Assembly (NCBI GenBank): GCA_949710005.1 | Contig: OX453273.1 | Location: 39,073,538 to 39,137,537, forward strand | Direction: 5' to 3' | DNA from: Ricordea florida | Lineage: Eukaryota > Cnidaria > Anthozoa > Corallimorpharia > Ricordeidae | DNA: 64,000 nucleotides | In this document: positions 14,013 to 22,624 of the stretch, in pieces | How the letters are laid out: every line of letters begins with the position of its first letter | Position numbering within the stretch: the stretch's first letter is position 1 | Notes under the pieces: generated by a model | Told to the model about the DNA's origin: nothing | What the model saw: the letters and a program-made list of their open reading frames with translations, nothing else | Databases searched by the model: none | Position numbers and translations under genes: made by a program

Positions 14013-14146
14013 GTGGCAGTTCCTTTGAGCCACAATTACTTCACTCATTTTTTTTTCTGTGATTTGTATTTATTTTTTATTTTATTTATTTTAGTCACCC
14101 ATACATGTACATTGTGAATAATTATAGTTACAAGTGGCAAGGAAGC

Positions 14147-14480
14147 AGAGAGTAGGAAAACTACGGCTCTGGGACACAGGAATTTGTCTAGGTAATTTTC
14201 TGATTAAGTTTCTGATTAAGTTTTAAAACTAGTCTTAAAATTGAACCAGAGATTTATCAGAGATTTATACAGCAATATTTATAGGATAAACAGGCTTTGT
14301 TCAAGGATTTATTGCGAATGGTTTGCGAAGGAGCCTTTTACCCCGACTATGTGAAGCCTTATTAAAAGAGCTTAATTTGTTGAAAATTATCAGAGCGTTA
14401 ATAAGATATTGCAAAATAAAAAAATGATTTAAAAAGAAGAATTAAAGTTAAAAATAACAAATGGATCAATTAAATAATTT
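14147..14480 (+). repeat. Element A left terminal inverted repeat
   Basis: 334 bp, matching the reverse complement of 46268-46601 with no difference that I could find by reading. It starts AGAGAGTAGGAAAAC and ends inside the first gene. It includes that gene's promoter-like TTTAAAAAGAAG (about 14429-14440), the ATG and the first codons. An internal 14-bp duplication (TCTGATTAAGTT twice) lies near its outer end. Confidence 0.95.
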
Positions 14481-14916
14481 ATATAATTGTGAATTAAAAA
14501 TAATCGCAAAAGAGTTAAAAATAAAAGGAAGATCAAAAATGAGTAAAAAAGATTTTATTAATGAATTTAATAAATATAAAGAGGAGGAAATTCTTAATTT
14601 AATTGAAAAAGTTACTACTAATAGTATTTATATTTGTATTCATGGAAAACTTAAGTATGTTTGTAAAGAATGTGGGGGATCACAAATATGCAAACACAAT
14701 AAATATAAGTATCGTTGTAAAGAATGCGGTGGATCACAAATATGCAAACACAATAACTATAAGTATCGTTGTAAAGAATGTGGTGGGGCGCAAATATGTG
14801 AACATGGTAAACAAAAACAACAATGTAAGGAATGTGGTGGATCACAAATATGCGAGCATGGAAAACAAAAAAACTCTTGTAAGGAATGTAGAATAAAATT
14901 AAAAAATGAATTATGA
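14461..14916 (+). CDS. A1: SAP-like plus zinc-repeat protein
   Basis: 151 aa. Residues 1-40 form a SAP-like helix-extended-loop-helix (LKIIAKELKIKGRSKMSKKDF), a fold that normally binds DNA. From about residue 59 there are tandem 18-residue units of pattern CKECGGSQICxH plus a basic tail, with spacing CxxC-x5-CxH. They should each bind zinc, and similar repeats are widespread in large DNA viruses. The first codons lie in the terminal inverted repeat and are shared with the polymerase gene at the other end of A. Element B has a shorter homologue (16130-16516). By position it may act at the genome ends or as an early regulator, but this is inference. Confidence 0.75.
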   Translation: MDQLNNLYNCELKIIAKELKIKGRSKMSKKDFINEFNKYKEEEILNLIEKVTTNSIYICIHGKLKYVCKECGGSQICKHNKYKYRCKECGGSQICKHNNYKYRCKECGGAQICEHGKQKQQCKECGGSQICEHGKQKNSCKECRIKLKNEL

Positions 14917-14947
14917 TTTAAAGATATAAAATAAAATAAAATATAAA

Positions 14948-15505
14948 ATGGAAGAAAAAGGAGAGATTAAGTTGGAATATCTTAATAAAAAAAGACTGGA
15001 TGCCCATGATTTTATAGATTCAATCAAGACAGATTTGTTAAACAAAATCTCAAAAAATCGAGGTTTTAATAATAATGAATATGGGTATATTGATTTTGAA
15101 ATTTGGTATTATGATAATGAAGAGTATTTTAATTTTAATGAAAGTATAATAAGATTTGGCTTGAATGGACTATGTACTGTTAAGTTTGCTAGAGATTTAA
15201 TATATTATGTAAATAAAAAAGAAAACTATGATTATGGGATGGAATTATTTTATGGTGATGGTGATATTATTGATTATTATGAAGAAGATGATGATCAGAT
15301 AGAATATAATATTGATAATTTTATTGTTGATTCATTAAATGTTATTATATATGTAAATGATGATAAGTTATCACATAAAAGTAAATTCTATAATGATTTG
15401 TATGATGGTATAATGGCTGCAGCATGGCATCCAGATAGGTATTTAGATTGGTGTATTGATATTGAGGGGTTAAAGTTTTTGAAAGAGTTATGGGGTGAAG
15501 ATTGA
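14948..15505 (+). CDS. A2: acidic protein of unknown function
   Basis: 185 aa, very rich in Asp, Glu, Tyr and Asn. A TTTAAAGATATAAAAT motif lies upstream (14918-14933). The C-terminus WHPDRYLDWCIDIEGLKFL is conserved in the B homologue (16604-17239), although the rest of the protein has drifted and the A copy is shorter. There is no signal peptide or membrane segment and no family that I recognise. It ends just before the interrupted terminator hairpin where element B is inserted. Its position next to A1 suggests an early, non-structural role. Confidence 0.7.
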   Translation: MEEKGEIKLEYLNKKRLDAHDFIDSIKTDLLNKISKNRGFNNNEYGYIDFEIWYYDNEEYFNFNESIIRFGLNGLCTVKFARDLIYYVNKKENYDYGMELFYGDGDIIDYYEEDDDQIEYNIDNFIVDSLNVIIYVNDDKLSHKSKFYNDLYDGIMAAAWHPDRYLDWCIDIEGLKFLKELWGED

Positions 15506-15518
15506 TGGGATATAATTA

Positions 15519-15531
15519 TGTTATATAACAC
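15519..15531. terminator. Left half of element A's split convergent terminator hairpin
   Basis: TGTTATATAACAC at 15519-15531 pairs with GTGTTACATAACA at 31991-32003 (13-bp stem with one G-T type mismatch). Element B is inserted between them. In uninterrupted A this would be a hairpin between the convergent genes A2 and A3, matching the intact one in B at 17252-17283. Confidence 0.7.
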
Positions 15532-15532
15532 C

Positions 15533-16129
15533 ACTACTATATTAGCGTGTTTATAAGTACGTTTTAGGTTTGGGAGGGGTAACAAGCCTCCACCAAGCCT
15601 CCACCAAGCCTCCACCAAGCCTCCACCAAGCCTCCACCAAGCCTCCACCAAGCCGATACCAAGTCTCCACCAAGCCTCCACCAAGCCTCCACCAAGCCGA
15701 TACCAAGTCTCCACCAAGCCTCCACCAAGCCTCCACCAAGCCTCCACCAAGCCGATACCAAGTCTCCGTCAAGAGGGGCCGACAGGCGGAGGGTAAAGTC
15801 TCTGCAAAGTTTATAAGTACGTTTTAGGTTTGGGAGGGGTAACAAGCCTCCACCAAGCCTCCACCAAGCCTCCACCAAGCCGATACCAAGTTTTCGCCAA
15901 GTTTCTGCAAAGTTTCGGCCGAGTTCTGGGCCGACAGGCGGAGCGAGCGAAGCGAGCGGAGGGCGAGTGTCTCCTTAAGGCAAAGTTTCTGCAAAGTTTT
16001 TGGCGAAGCCTCCACCAAGCCGATACCAAGTCTCCGTCAAGAGGGGCCGACAGGCGGAGGGTAAAGTCTCTGCGAAAAATTTGAAAATAATTACGGTTTA
16101 AAAGAAAAACTAGTGAAATATAATACTAA
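15533..16129 (+). repeat. Element B left terminal inverted repeat with 11-bp arrays
   Basis: The outer part is an inverted copy of the right end (TTTATAAGTACGTTTTAGG, then GGGAGGGGTAACAAG). Inside are arrays of an 11-bp unit GCCTCCACCAA interspersed with GCCGATACCAA and GTCTCCACCAA. The TTTATAAGTACG unit recurs at 15809, and a GC-rich stretch with GAGCGAGCGAAGCGAGCG is at 15940-15958. The inner end carries AATTACGGTTTAAAAGAAAA before the first gene, and this is also found before PolB. The arrays differ in copy number and order from the right arm, so the two repeats are related but not identical. The stretch is GC-rich inside an AT-rich virus. Confidence 0.85.
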
Positions 16130-16516
16130 ATGGATCAAAAATTACAAAGTTTGAATATTCCACAACTAAAATTTATTGCAAGGCAGTTGAAAATTAAGGG
16201 ACGCCATAAAATGACTAAAGCTGATTTAATTAATGAGTTGGGAAAATTTTCAGATGAGGATATTGATAAGTTATTTTTAAAAGCCAATTTAATGTATAAT
16301 TATTATTATTATTGTGAACATAGAATTAAAAAATATTCTTGTAAAGAATGCGGTGGAACACAAATATGCGTTCATGGGAAAAGAAAGTCTTACTGTATAT
16401 TATGCGATGGTTCAGAAATATGTTTTCATAACAAGCAAAAAAGTTTTTGTAAAGAATGCGGCGGATCACAAATATGTGAACATGATAGACAAAAGTATCA
16501 TTGTAAAGAATGCTGA
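16130..16516 (+). CDS. B1: SAP-like plus zinc-repeat protein
   Basis: 128 aa, homologue of A1. The N-terminal SAP-like part (LKFIARQLKIKGRHKMTKADL) is conserved and is related to the N-terminus of B's own polymerase at the opposite end. About three and a half CKECGG-type repeats follow; one is degenerate (CILCDGSEICFH). The protein stops right after the last CKEC, so it looks C-terminally trimmed relative to A1. Its upstream motif TTTAAAAGAAAA lies inside the terminal repeat. A role in handling DNA termini is inferred only from position and fold. Confidence 0.72.
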   Translation: MDQKLQSLNIPQLKFIARQLKIKGRHKMTKADLINELGKFSDEDIDKLFLKANLMYNYYYYCEHRIKKYSCKECGGTQICVHGKRKSYCILCDGSEICFHNKQKSFCKECGGSQICEHDRQKYHCKEC

Positions 16517-16603
16517 AAATCATGTTATTAAACCCATATTTTGGTTTCATAACAAAATTGATATTTAAAAAGAAAAAATATAAAAGAAAAAAGTTGTGAA
16601 AGT

Positions 16604-17239
16604 ATGGCAGTGGCAGGATTATGCTATAAAGATTTTATATATACTAATTTACGTTTTGAATATTCTATTGAAAAAGGAATGAATTTTTACGATTTTATTA
16701 AATCATGTAATAAAAATTTTTTACCATATATTTCAAAAAATAGAGGATTTATTAAAGAAAAAGAAGAAATAAAAGAAGAAATAAGAGAAAAAGACGGAAT
16801 TTTTAAAAGAAAAGGATATAATTATCAGTACACTTATGTTTATTATGAAATTAGCTTTTCTACTACCAAGGATGATAATATACAATATTCTAGTGAATTT
16901 GTAAAAATAGATTTTGATAAAGGGTTTTCATTATGTGAAGAAGATCTTAATGCTATAATTTGTATTATAAACGATAATTATATTCCTTATTTTTATCGTG
17001 ACCATGGAGCCCCAGGGGATGAAAGAGATATAAATGATATTAATGATGTAATTTTTCATTCAATAATTATTTATTTACCTGAAAATAGATTTAAAATATT
17101 ACATAAAGAGAAATTTTTTAGAAGCTTAGATGATGAATTAATGGTTGTAACATGGCATCCATCTAGATATTTAGATTGGTGTATTGATTTTGAAGAGTTA
17201 AGGTTTTTGGAAGAAGAGTTATTTGGAGAAGAAGATTAG
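16604..17239 (+). CDS. B2: acidic protein of unknown function
   Basis: 211 aa, homologue of A2 (14948-15505). Shared features are FYDFIKS near the N-terminus, an Asp/Glu-rich body and the C-terminal WHPSRYLDWCIDFEELRFLE. It carries a Lys/Glu-rich insertion around residues 45-65 that A2 lacks. The upstream sequence ATTTAAAAAGAAAAAATA (16563-16580) belongs to the motif class found before terminal and replication genes. It is followed by an intact hairpin (17252-17283). No known family was recognised. Confidence 0.7.
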   Translation: MAVAGLCYKDFIYTNLRFEYSIEKGMNFYDFIKSCNKNFLPYISKNRGFIKEKEEIKEEIREKDGIFKRKGYNYQYTYVYYEISFSTTKDDNIQYSSEFVKIDFDKGFSLCEEDLNAIICIINDNYIPYFYRDHGAPGDERDINDINDVIFHSIIIYLPENRFKILHKEKFFRSLDDELMVVTWHPSRYLDWCIDFEELRFLEEELFGEED

Positions 17240-17251
17240 TTAAAAAAATTA

Positions 17252-17283
17252 TGTTATATAACCTAATTATTGGTTACATAACA
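17252..17283. terminator. Convergent terminator hairpin between B2 and B3
   Basis: TGTTATATAACC (17252-17263) and GGTTACATAACA (17272-17283) form a 12-bp stem with one wobble and an 8-base loop. It sits between two convergent genes and can serve both. The same palindrome core occurs at 21918-21958 and in split form in element A. Confidence 0.65.
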
Positions 17284-17313
17284 AAAGACCTAAAGGACCG
17301 GCTTCCTCGAAAT

Positions 17314-17949
17314 TTATCTAAATCTTAAACTAAAAGTTATTGGCAATCCCCTTAAATCAAGTTTTTTCCATTCAGTGTCTAAGATAGTTAAATCGAAGTG
17401 GTTTATGACACTCTCATATTTTCGAATCGGAATTGTTGGATAATCCTTTGAGGGAATGTTTGCTAGTAAATTAGATGGTGTGAGTTTCACAAGTTCTCCA
17501 TATTTAGTGTTATTCATATATGACAACTTATTATCAACTAAACTACACATAAGTCTTAACGGCCCCTTAGTCTGTATATTTATGGGGTATAATTTACCAG
17601 GATTTATAACTTCAGGTACTCCTAAAGCAAACGACAATCCTCTGGTAAGTTTAATTTTGAAGTTTTTATTGGAATAAAGATAGTCAACAGTGTCCGTCTC
17701 AATGATTGTTATTTTTTCTCTATCAGGATCATTAAGAAAGATCGAATGAATATCACGCAACGAATATGTCCCAGGTTGTATTATTATTTTTGGGAGCTGA
17801 TTATTGTCAGTTATTTTTTCTTGATCCTTGAAATTAATCAATCTTTTGGTTTGTATATTACAATCCAGGAGCTGTATCTCCCGAAGATTTTTAAGAGGCG
17901 GATCTAAATAAATTCTAGTTTCTGAATCGCACATTGTAATACTGAACAT
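17314..17949 (-). CDS. B3: minor-capsid-like virion protein
   Basis: 211 aa, close homologue of A3 (32012-32647). The layout is a beta-rich N-terminus (ETRIYLDPPLKNLREIQLLD), a PGTYSLRDIHSIF segment, LGVPEVINPGKLYPINI, and a C-terminal strand HFDLTILDTEWKKLDLRG ending in a basic RFR. The same architecture, with a C-terminal VTDGRDNTINLNG-type strand, is visible in the decayed element C (56944-57340). The family therefore recurs across Polinton lineages near capsid genes. I call it a minor capsid or penton candidate by context; no enzymatic motif is present. TTTAAAGATGAG lies upstream. Confidence 0.55.
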   Translation of the reverse strand: MFSITMCDSETRIYLDPPLKNLREIQLLDCNIQTKRLINFKDQEKITDNNQLPKIIIQPGTYSLRDIHSIFLNDPDREKITIIETDTVDYLYSNKNFKIKLTRGLSFALGVPEVINPGKLYPINIQTKGPLRLMCSLVDNKLSYMNNTKYGELVKLTPSNLLANIPSKDYPTIPIRKYESVINHFDLTILDTEWKKLDLRGLPITFSLRFR

Positions 17950-17990
17950 TTTTTGTTTTGATTACATTAAACTCATCTTTAAATTGATCA

Positions 17991-19589
17991 TTAACGAAAT
18001 AAAAACCAAGATAATAATCCTCCGGCAAACATTAAAACAATAAGATTATTTTGATGAGAAGATGTTTCTATTTTACTAAATTCATCTGTTTTGTCAGATT
18101 TATCGTTATTGCTTAATTTAGGTTTCACTGGTTGAGGATTGGTATTTAATAAAACCTTTGATGTTCCTAAACTGTGAGGTATTCCAACAGTTTTTGTCTC
18201 AACATTTATTGAATTATTTACCCCAAAGGCCATATCTTCTGTTACCCTTTTCAAATCATTATTGTACCCAATAATGCTTTCTGTATTTATTATTAAATTG
18301 CTTGGCATTAACCAAACACCTGGGGCTACAGCTAAATCAAGACGAGATTTTGATTCTTGCACAGCTGTTTGATATCTTTGAATTGATTTGGATATGTCAT
18401 TTTCAATCACAGAACTTTCAAATAAAGATATAAAGTTTTGTTGAGTTTCAAAACCACCTCCTCCTTTACTAACAATTGAAGTTCTGGTATTAACTTGAGA
18501 TCCTAAAACACAATAAACAAAAGCTTCAATCGATCTATTTATTCTTCCCAATCCCGCCTTTGTTAATCCATATCCAGATTCTGGTATAAACCATGAATAT
18601 TGAAAATCAACGAAATGATCATTTCGCAGCATGGATATTAAATTTCCATCTATTGCTTTTCCACCATAATCTGAAAATTTAGCAGAATCGCTTGGCCAAA
18701 TATTTGCATCAGGGTCGTAATTTCTTACAATTCTAACATTTTGATTTCCTCCTCCTACTTCTTGTGAACTACCGCCTCCAGGAGGGATGTATCCTTTACC
18801 ATAATCGATAAATACATCTCCGGCTCCATGATTTGCGCCGCCCTTAAATCTAAAATCGGCTAAAGGTTTATTCAACCCCTTGTAATCTTGATTATTACTT
18901 AAACCAAATTCTCCGCATAAACGATTATATGCATTTTTGTTGTATGGATTATTTTTTGAAGAAAAAGTTTGTTCGTCGGGTAATGGTACCTTTAATTCAT
19001 ATAATATTCTTCTGATGGTAAAGTATACGTGAAATACAAAAAAACTTCTGATAACTCTTGGGTAATTTAAACTCTCAATTAAACTTACACCGCATCCAGA
19101 TGTCGCACACCAAACAGCCATGTTTAATTGCTGGGGCCAGTGATTAATATTTGGCTTACTCAACCAAGCTCTAGCTTCTTTTCCACTAGTAAGCCCGACA
19201 GTTTGATTTTTAAAAACATTTTTCATTGCCGCAGAGAAACTATCTTTTTCTGAAACATATATATCTAAAAGTATTAACATTTTTGTTACATCGTTTGCAA
19301 ATTCATCGAATCTAACTCCAGGTATTGGATATGTTTGTTTTGTAAATGATAAACTTTTTGGAAATGAACTTACCTTAACTTTATTTTCTTTACCCAAATC
19401 TTTCATTAATAATATTTTCAAATCATTGGATAGATTTTCCGTCCAAGTTTTTCCGGAAGGATCATCATCGGACATAATTGTTGTTCCATTAACTTTCCAT
19501 TTAATATATCCGCCAAATGGGTCATTCACAAATGAAAATTTATTTAGGTTAGCGTTTGGGTAACGGTTTTTGAAATTATCCAATAACAT
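17991..19589 (-). CDS. B4: 532-aa virion protein with C-terminal membrane anchor
   Basis: Homologue of A4. Conserved landmarks are WPQQLNMAVWCATSGCGVS (paired Cys at about 161 and 166), FHVYFTIRRILYEL at about 185-198 and PGVWLMPSNLIINTES at about 425. A single hydrophobic segment ends the protein (NLIVLMFAGGLLSWFLFR). There is a Gly-rich loop around residues 270-285. The function is unknown. Its size, C-terminal anchor and place in the late block suggest a structural or entry-related virion protein. The upstream motif is TCTAAAGATCA (about 19615-19625). Confidence 0.7.
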   Translation of the reverse strand: MLLDNFKNRYPNANLNKFSFVNDPFGGYIKWKVNGTTIMSDDDPSGKTWTENLSNDLKILLMKDLGKENKVKVSSFPKSLSFTKQTYPIPGVRFDEFANDVTKMLILLDIYVSEKDSFSAAMKNVFKNQTVGLTSGKEARAWLSKPNINHWPQQLNMAVWCATSGCGVSLIESLNYPRVIRSFFVFHVYFTIRRILYELKVPLPDEQTFSSKNNPYNKNAYNRLCGEFGLSNNQDYKGLNKPLADFRFKGGANHGAGDVFIDYGKGYIPPGGGSSQEVGGGNQNVRIVRNYDPDANIWPSDSAKFSDYGGKAIDGNLISMLRNDHFVDFQYSWFIPESGYGLTKAGLGRINRSIEAFVYCVLGSQVNTRTSIVSKGGGGFETQQNFISLFESSVIENDISKSIQRYQTAVQESKSRLDLAVAPGVWLMPSNLIINTESIIGYNNDLKRVTEDMAFGVNNSINVETKTVGIPHSLGTSKVLLNTNPQPVKPKLSNNDKSDKTDEFSKIETSSHQNNLIVLMFAGGLLSWFLFR

Positions 19590-19685
19590 CTTATTCTTTG
19601 TGTTTCAAATAATGTGATCTTTAGATCTTTTAAGAATAAGATGTAAAACAATTACAACCAACTTCAGTTTTCTCATATACAAGTT

Positions 19686-20285
19686 TTAATGTCCTTTCCC
19701 TCCGGTAAGTTCTTTCAATAGATCTTCGCGAACTTTCTTCCTTATAATAGACATGTCGAAGTTTTTTTCTGCGTCTTTTCTAAATTTTTGTCGAACTTCT
19801 TGTTTTAGTTTTTGGAACTTTTCCAACTCCGCCAAAATTATGGAGAATTCTTGGTCGGATATAACATTATCTTTCAGAGCTTTTGAAACCAAATCGTTAA
19901 TTGTGTTTAATTTTGATTTTGCAATTGCGGTTGTTTGTTCGTGTTTACTAACTTTACCAGAAAGTTTTTTTGCTGCAATTCCAAATCCAACCGATAATCC
20001 GCCAAAAAAACCACCAACAACGCCTAAAGGCACGCCAACAATAGCACCAAAACCTGTGAGAGAAGTTCCTAATCCGCTTGCAGATAGAATAACTGAAATC
20101 AAACCACCAGAAATACTAATTTTTGTACATATTCCTCTCGCCCTATTATATTTTTTTCGTACTTCTTCGTAATGTTTGATTTCTTTCTCAAGATTTTGTA
20201 ATACCTCGCTTGATTTTTGAAGTCTGAAATTAATAGGATCAGTATTATTGGGTAATACAGGGTAAATTTTATTGTAGTCATCCAT
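19686..20285 (-). CDS. B5: Gly-rich membrane protein with flanking helices
   Basis: 199 aa, homologue of A5. It has a charged, probably coiled-coil N-terminus (about 20-48) and a Gly/Ser-rich hydrophobic stretch at about 54-108 (GGLISVILSASGLGTSLTGFG) that could be two membrane passes. A long basic and acidic helical C-terminus follows. This resembles membrane-active or pore-type virion proteins in general design only; no family was recognised. It has an upstream TTTAAAGATAT motif and sits between B4 and B6 on the same strand. Confidence 0.65.
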   Translation of the reverse strand: MDDYNKIYPVLPNNTDPINFRLQKSSEVLQNLEKEIKHYEEVRKKYNRARGICTKISISGGLISVILSASGLGTSLTGFGAIVGVPLGVVGGFFGGLSVGFGIAAKKLSGKVSKHEQTTAIAKSKLNTINDLVSKALKDNVISDQEFSIILAELEKFQKLKQEVRQKFRKDAEKNFDMSIIRKKVREDLLKELTGGKGH

Positions 20286-20323
20286 ATTGTATTTTACTGG
20301 TCACCGCGATATCTTTAAATTTG

Positions 20324-21538
20324 TTACTTACTCTTCTTTTTTATACTTTCCACAAAATATAGAACCACGGCCATTATCAATAACCAAGCATTCTTTCCTA
20401 AAAACCCAATAACTTCTCCCGCTGTTTTGAAAAGAAAGCTAACTATTGCACCAACCATTCCGGGTAATATTTCACCTAATTTTTTGCCTAAAGTTTTTAA
20501 TCCCTTTCCAACTCCCCTTCCCAAAGAAGATAAACCCTTTGAAAGATTAGAAATTATTGCCCCAATGATAGCGCCCACCGCACTCATAACAGCAAAAACT
20601 GTAAAACCATACTTTTTGAATAAATACTTTAGCCGATCACGTAATGACATATTTTTAAGTATTTCATCATTTTTTCTCTCAATATCAGCCATTTGATCTT
20701 CGTTTAATATTAACTGTTTTCTCGATAGTTCATCGTAAGTTTCAACCCTTTTAGCTAACCTATCTCGACTTTGTTCAATATTTTTCAAGCTAGCCAAATC
20801 TTTCTTACCCTTTTCATTCTCGGTTTTGAGTTCTTTCAAATCATTAAGTAAAGTTTCTGCATATTGTTTTGCATCAACCTTCTGCCTAACTGCAGCTTCT
20901 AAATAACTATCTTTTTCAGCGATTGTGGTTTGATTTCGTTCAATAATACCCCGCAATTCTCTTTCAATTGAAACATATCGATCTATTTCGAATTGGCTTG
21001 TTTCCGTTGCTGCTCTTAAACCATCTAATGCATTACGCAAATCCCTAATTTCTTCATTTTTTTCATTTAATTGTGATAAAAGATCATCACCAGCCCGCAC
21101 AACTTCTCCTGCTTTTTTACCCAGAGCATTTAATATGGTGGCAGGGAGTTTTTTATTAATATCACCATTTTTATCAAATAAATCATGCCATACAGAATTT
21201 ATTCGGCGGATTGAAACTACGATTTTACCTAACTCATCATATTTGTACAAAAATATTTTAGTTTCAGCTTCTGGAAATTTATTTAAAATATCTCTCTGAA
21301 CTTGTTTTCTTTCATTTTCCATACCAGGAATATCTATTTCTTTGCTTGGTAATTGTGTTTTAGGTCTAGCACCCTCATCCCCATAATTCCTTTCACCTCT
21401 GGTTGTAGATGTTACTCGAACAGGTATTTTTGATGGTTTTCTGCCAAGTAGTTGACTATCTTCATCTTCATCATCATCAGGATCTTCTTCCCCCAATCCA
21501 ATGGGATCATCGTCCGGTATTTCTGGTAATGTTGCCAT
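20324..21538 (-). CDS. B6: coiled-coil protein with membrane-active C-terminus
   Basis: 404 aa, homologue of A6. It has an acidic N-terminus (DDDPIGLGEEDPDDDEDEDS), then a long coiled coil at about 145-310. The C-terminal third alternates hydrophobic and Gly/Lys amphipathic segments (VGAIIGAIISNLSKGLSSLG, then EILPGMVGAIVSFLF, then a final membrane pass near 382-397 and a KKKSK tail). The C-terminal third is the best conserved part between A and B. The design suits a virion protein that acts on membranes, but this is inference. The upstream composite motif ends TCTAAAGATTTC. Confidence 0.68.
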   Translation of the reverse strand: MATLPEIPDDDPIGLGEEDPDDDEDEDSQLLGRKPSKIPVRVTSTTRGERNYGDEGARPKTQLPSKEIDIPGMENERKQVQRDILNKFPEAETKIFLYKYDELGKIVVSIRRINSVWHDLFDKNGDINKKLPATILNALGKKAGEVVRAGDDLLSQLNEKNEEIRDLRNALDGLRAATETSQFEIDRYVSIERELRGIIERNQTTIAEKDSYLEAAVRQKVDAKQYAETLLNDLKELKTENEKGKKDLASLKNIEQSRDRLAKRVETYDELSRKQLILNEDQMADIERKNDEILKNMSLRDRLKYLFKKYGFTVFAVMSAVGAIIGAIISNLSKGLSSLGRGVGKGLKTLGKKLGEILPGMVGAIVSFLFKTAGEVIGFLGKNAWLLIMAVVLYFVESIKKKSK

Positions 21539-21559
21539 GATTTTTTTTACTCATCAGTA

Positions 21560-21590
21560 TGAAATCTTTAGACCCCTTAGAGCCGAAGAA
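21560..21590 (-). promoter_or_regulatory. Late-type promoter motif of B6
   Basis: On the minus strand it reads CTAAGGGGTCTAAAGATTTC, then ATACTGATGAGTAAAA and the ATG. It is one of five places where the TCTAAAGAT box is preceded by a CCTAAA-type box about 10 bp further upstream. Confidence 0.5.
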
Positions 21591-21634
21591 AAATTGATTT
21601 AAAAAGAAAAAATATAAAAAAAAAAAGAAATAAA

Positions 21635-21907
21635 ATGAGCAAAGAAGAACAAAAATATAAAACTATTACAATTAGTAATATTGATTTTGTAAATTACGCT
21701 AAAAAATTTGGAATAAATGTGCACCCTCAAGATGCTTGTAAAATATTAAGTCAAATGAAAAGAGAACATGATCCAGATAGAAACGTTGAAGAATATAAAA
21801 GAGAAATAAGAGCAAAAGTAACTGAAAAATATGGAATAGAAAATGATAATAGTATTAGTGATGATGAAATGTTGAAAAAAATAGCTTCGAAAATAACTAA
21901 AAAATAA
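21635..21907 (+). CDS. B7: small basic protein present only in element B
   Basis: 90 aa, Lys/Glu-rich, with ATG start. TTTAAAAAGAAAAAATATAA lies upstream, which is the motif class of the terminal genes. It is the only plus-strand gene in the minus-strand virion block, and element A has no counterpart (its A6 and A8 genes are 38 bp apart). The core ITISNIDFVNYAKKFGINVH followed by a helical C-terminus could be a small DNA-binding or regulatory protein. No family was recognised. It ends in its own convergent hairpin, so it looks like a self-contained gain in B or loss in A. Confidence 0.65.
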   Translation: MSKEEQKYKTITISNIDFVNYAKKFGINVHPQDACKILSQMKREHDPDRNVEEYKREIRAKVTEKYGIENDNSISDDEMLKKIASKITKK

Positions 21908-21917
21908 ATCATTTATG

Positions 21918-21958
21918 TTATATAACTTATTTTGATTGTTGTATTACAAGTTATATAA
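21918..21958. terminator. Convergent terminator hairpin between B7 and B8
   Basis: TTATATAACTT (21918-21928) and AAGTTATATAA (21948-21958) form an 11-bp perfect stem with a 19-base loop between convergent genes. The core TTATATAAC is shared with the B2/B3 hairpin. Confidence 0.6.
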
Positions 21959-21962
21959 TAAT

Positions 21963-22361
21963 TTATAATATTTTACTGGCCGCGTAACCTAAACCTAAAA
22001 TTCCAACCCCGACATACGCCATTTCTCCTGTTTTTTGATCATCGCTTGGTTTGTAATAATCAGAGAATTTTGGTTCATTCATTTGAGCGTACAATTCAAA
22101 AGCCTGATTTGTAGTCGAAATATTTTTTGATGCTTGATATTTTTCATCTTTTTTCTTATTTTCCCAATCAATCCTTTTTAGTCTTTTTTCCTGATATTCG
22201 GCGTAATCTCTTTGATATTTTTCCATTGCTTTATCGTGTCTTATTCTTTCTGTATCAACCTTTCTTCCAGTTAAATATTTTGCAAGAATATTTCCTCCAG
22301 TAAATGCCGTTGCATTTAATACAGCCCCTCCAATCATCATTGCTATTGATGCTAATGCCAT
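21963..22361 (-). CDS. B8: small membrane protein
   Basis: 132 aa, homologue of A8. It has a hydrophobic N-terminus (ASIAMMIGGAVLNATAFTGG), a charged coiled middle (EKYQRDYAEYQEKRLKRIDW) and a C-terminal hydrophobic segment (MAYVGVGILGLGYAASKIL). Its start codon overlaps the stop of B9 by one base (TAATG), implying coupled or shared expression. In element A the two genes are 42 bp apart. Confidence 0.65.
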   Translation of the reverse strand: MALASIAMMIGGAVLNATAFTGGNILAKYLTGRKVDTERIRHDKAMEKYQRDYAEYQEKRLKRIDWENKKKDEKYQASKNISTTNQAFELYAQMNEPKFSDYYKPSDDQKTGEMAYVGVGILGLGYAASKIL

Positions 22362-22579
22362 TATTTTGGTAAAATCTTTTGATCCTCTAAATATGTTTTA
22401 AGATACATGCTTCCGGATAATACAGCTACCCACTTTGCATAATTTGTAATACTTGAGGATGGATCGCTCAAAAATGATTCTTTCATCATCTTTTTGGCTA
22501 CATATCCAACCCCAGCCCCTAATCCAATAAGCACCGCCGAATCAGTTACAGTTTTCACAAGTTTGTTTTCAGTTGACAT
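22361..22579 (-). CDS. B9: 72-aa membrane protein
   Basis: Highly conserved with A9 (37133-37351). MSTENKLVKTVTDSAVLIGL opens both, followed by GVGYVAKK, and ITNYAKWVAVLSGSMYLK forms a second hydrophobic stretch. It is probably a small virion membrane protein. A TCTAAAG box lies about 40 bp upstream, with TTTCTTAATGATACAGTAAAA closer to the ATG. Confidence 0.65.
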   Translation of the reverse strand: MSTENKLVKTVTDSAVLIGLGAGVGYVAKKMMKESFLSDPSSSITNYAKWVAVLSGSMYLKTYLEDQKILPK

Positions 22580-22624
22580 AATTTTTTACTGTATCATTAA
22601 GAAACTTTTAAATGACTTTAGAGA

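Noticed and set aside
15551-16084. Long open frames on both strands with WWRLGGGLVEA-type repeats, also at 31622-32026
   Set aside because: They come from the 11-bp tandem array, whose triple length is a multiple of three, so several frames stay open without selection.
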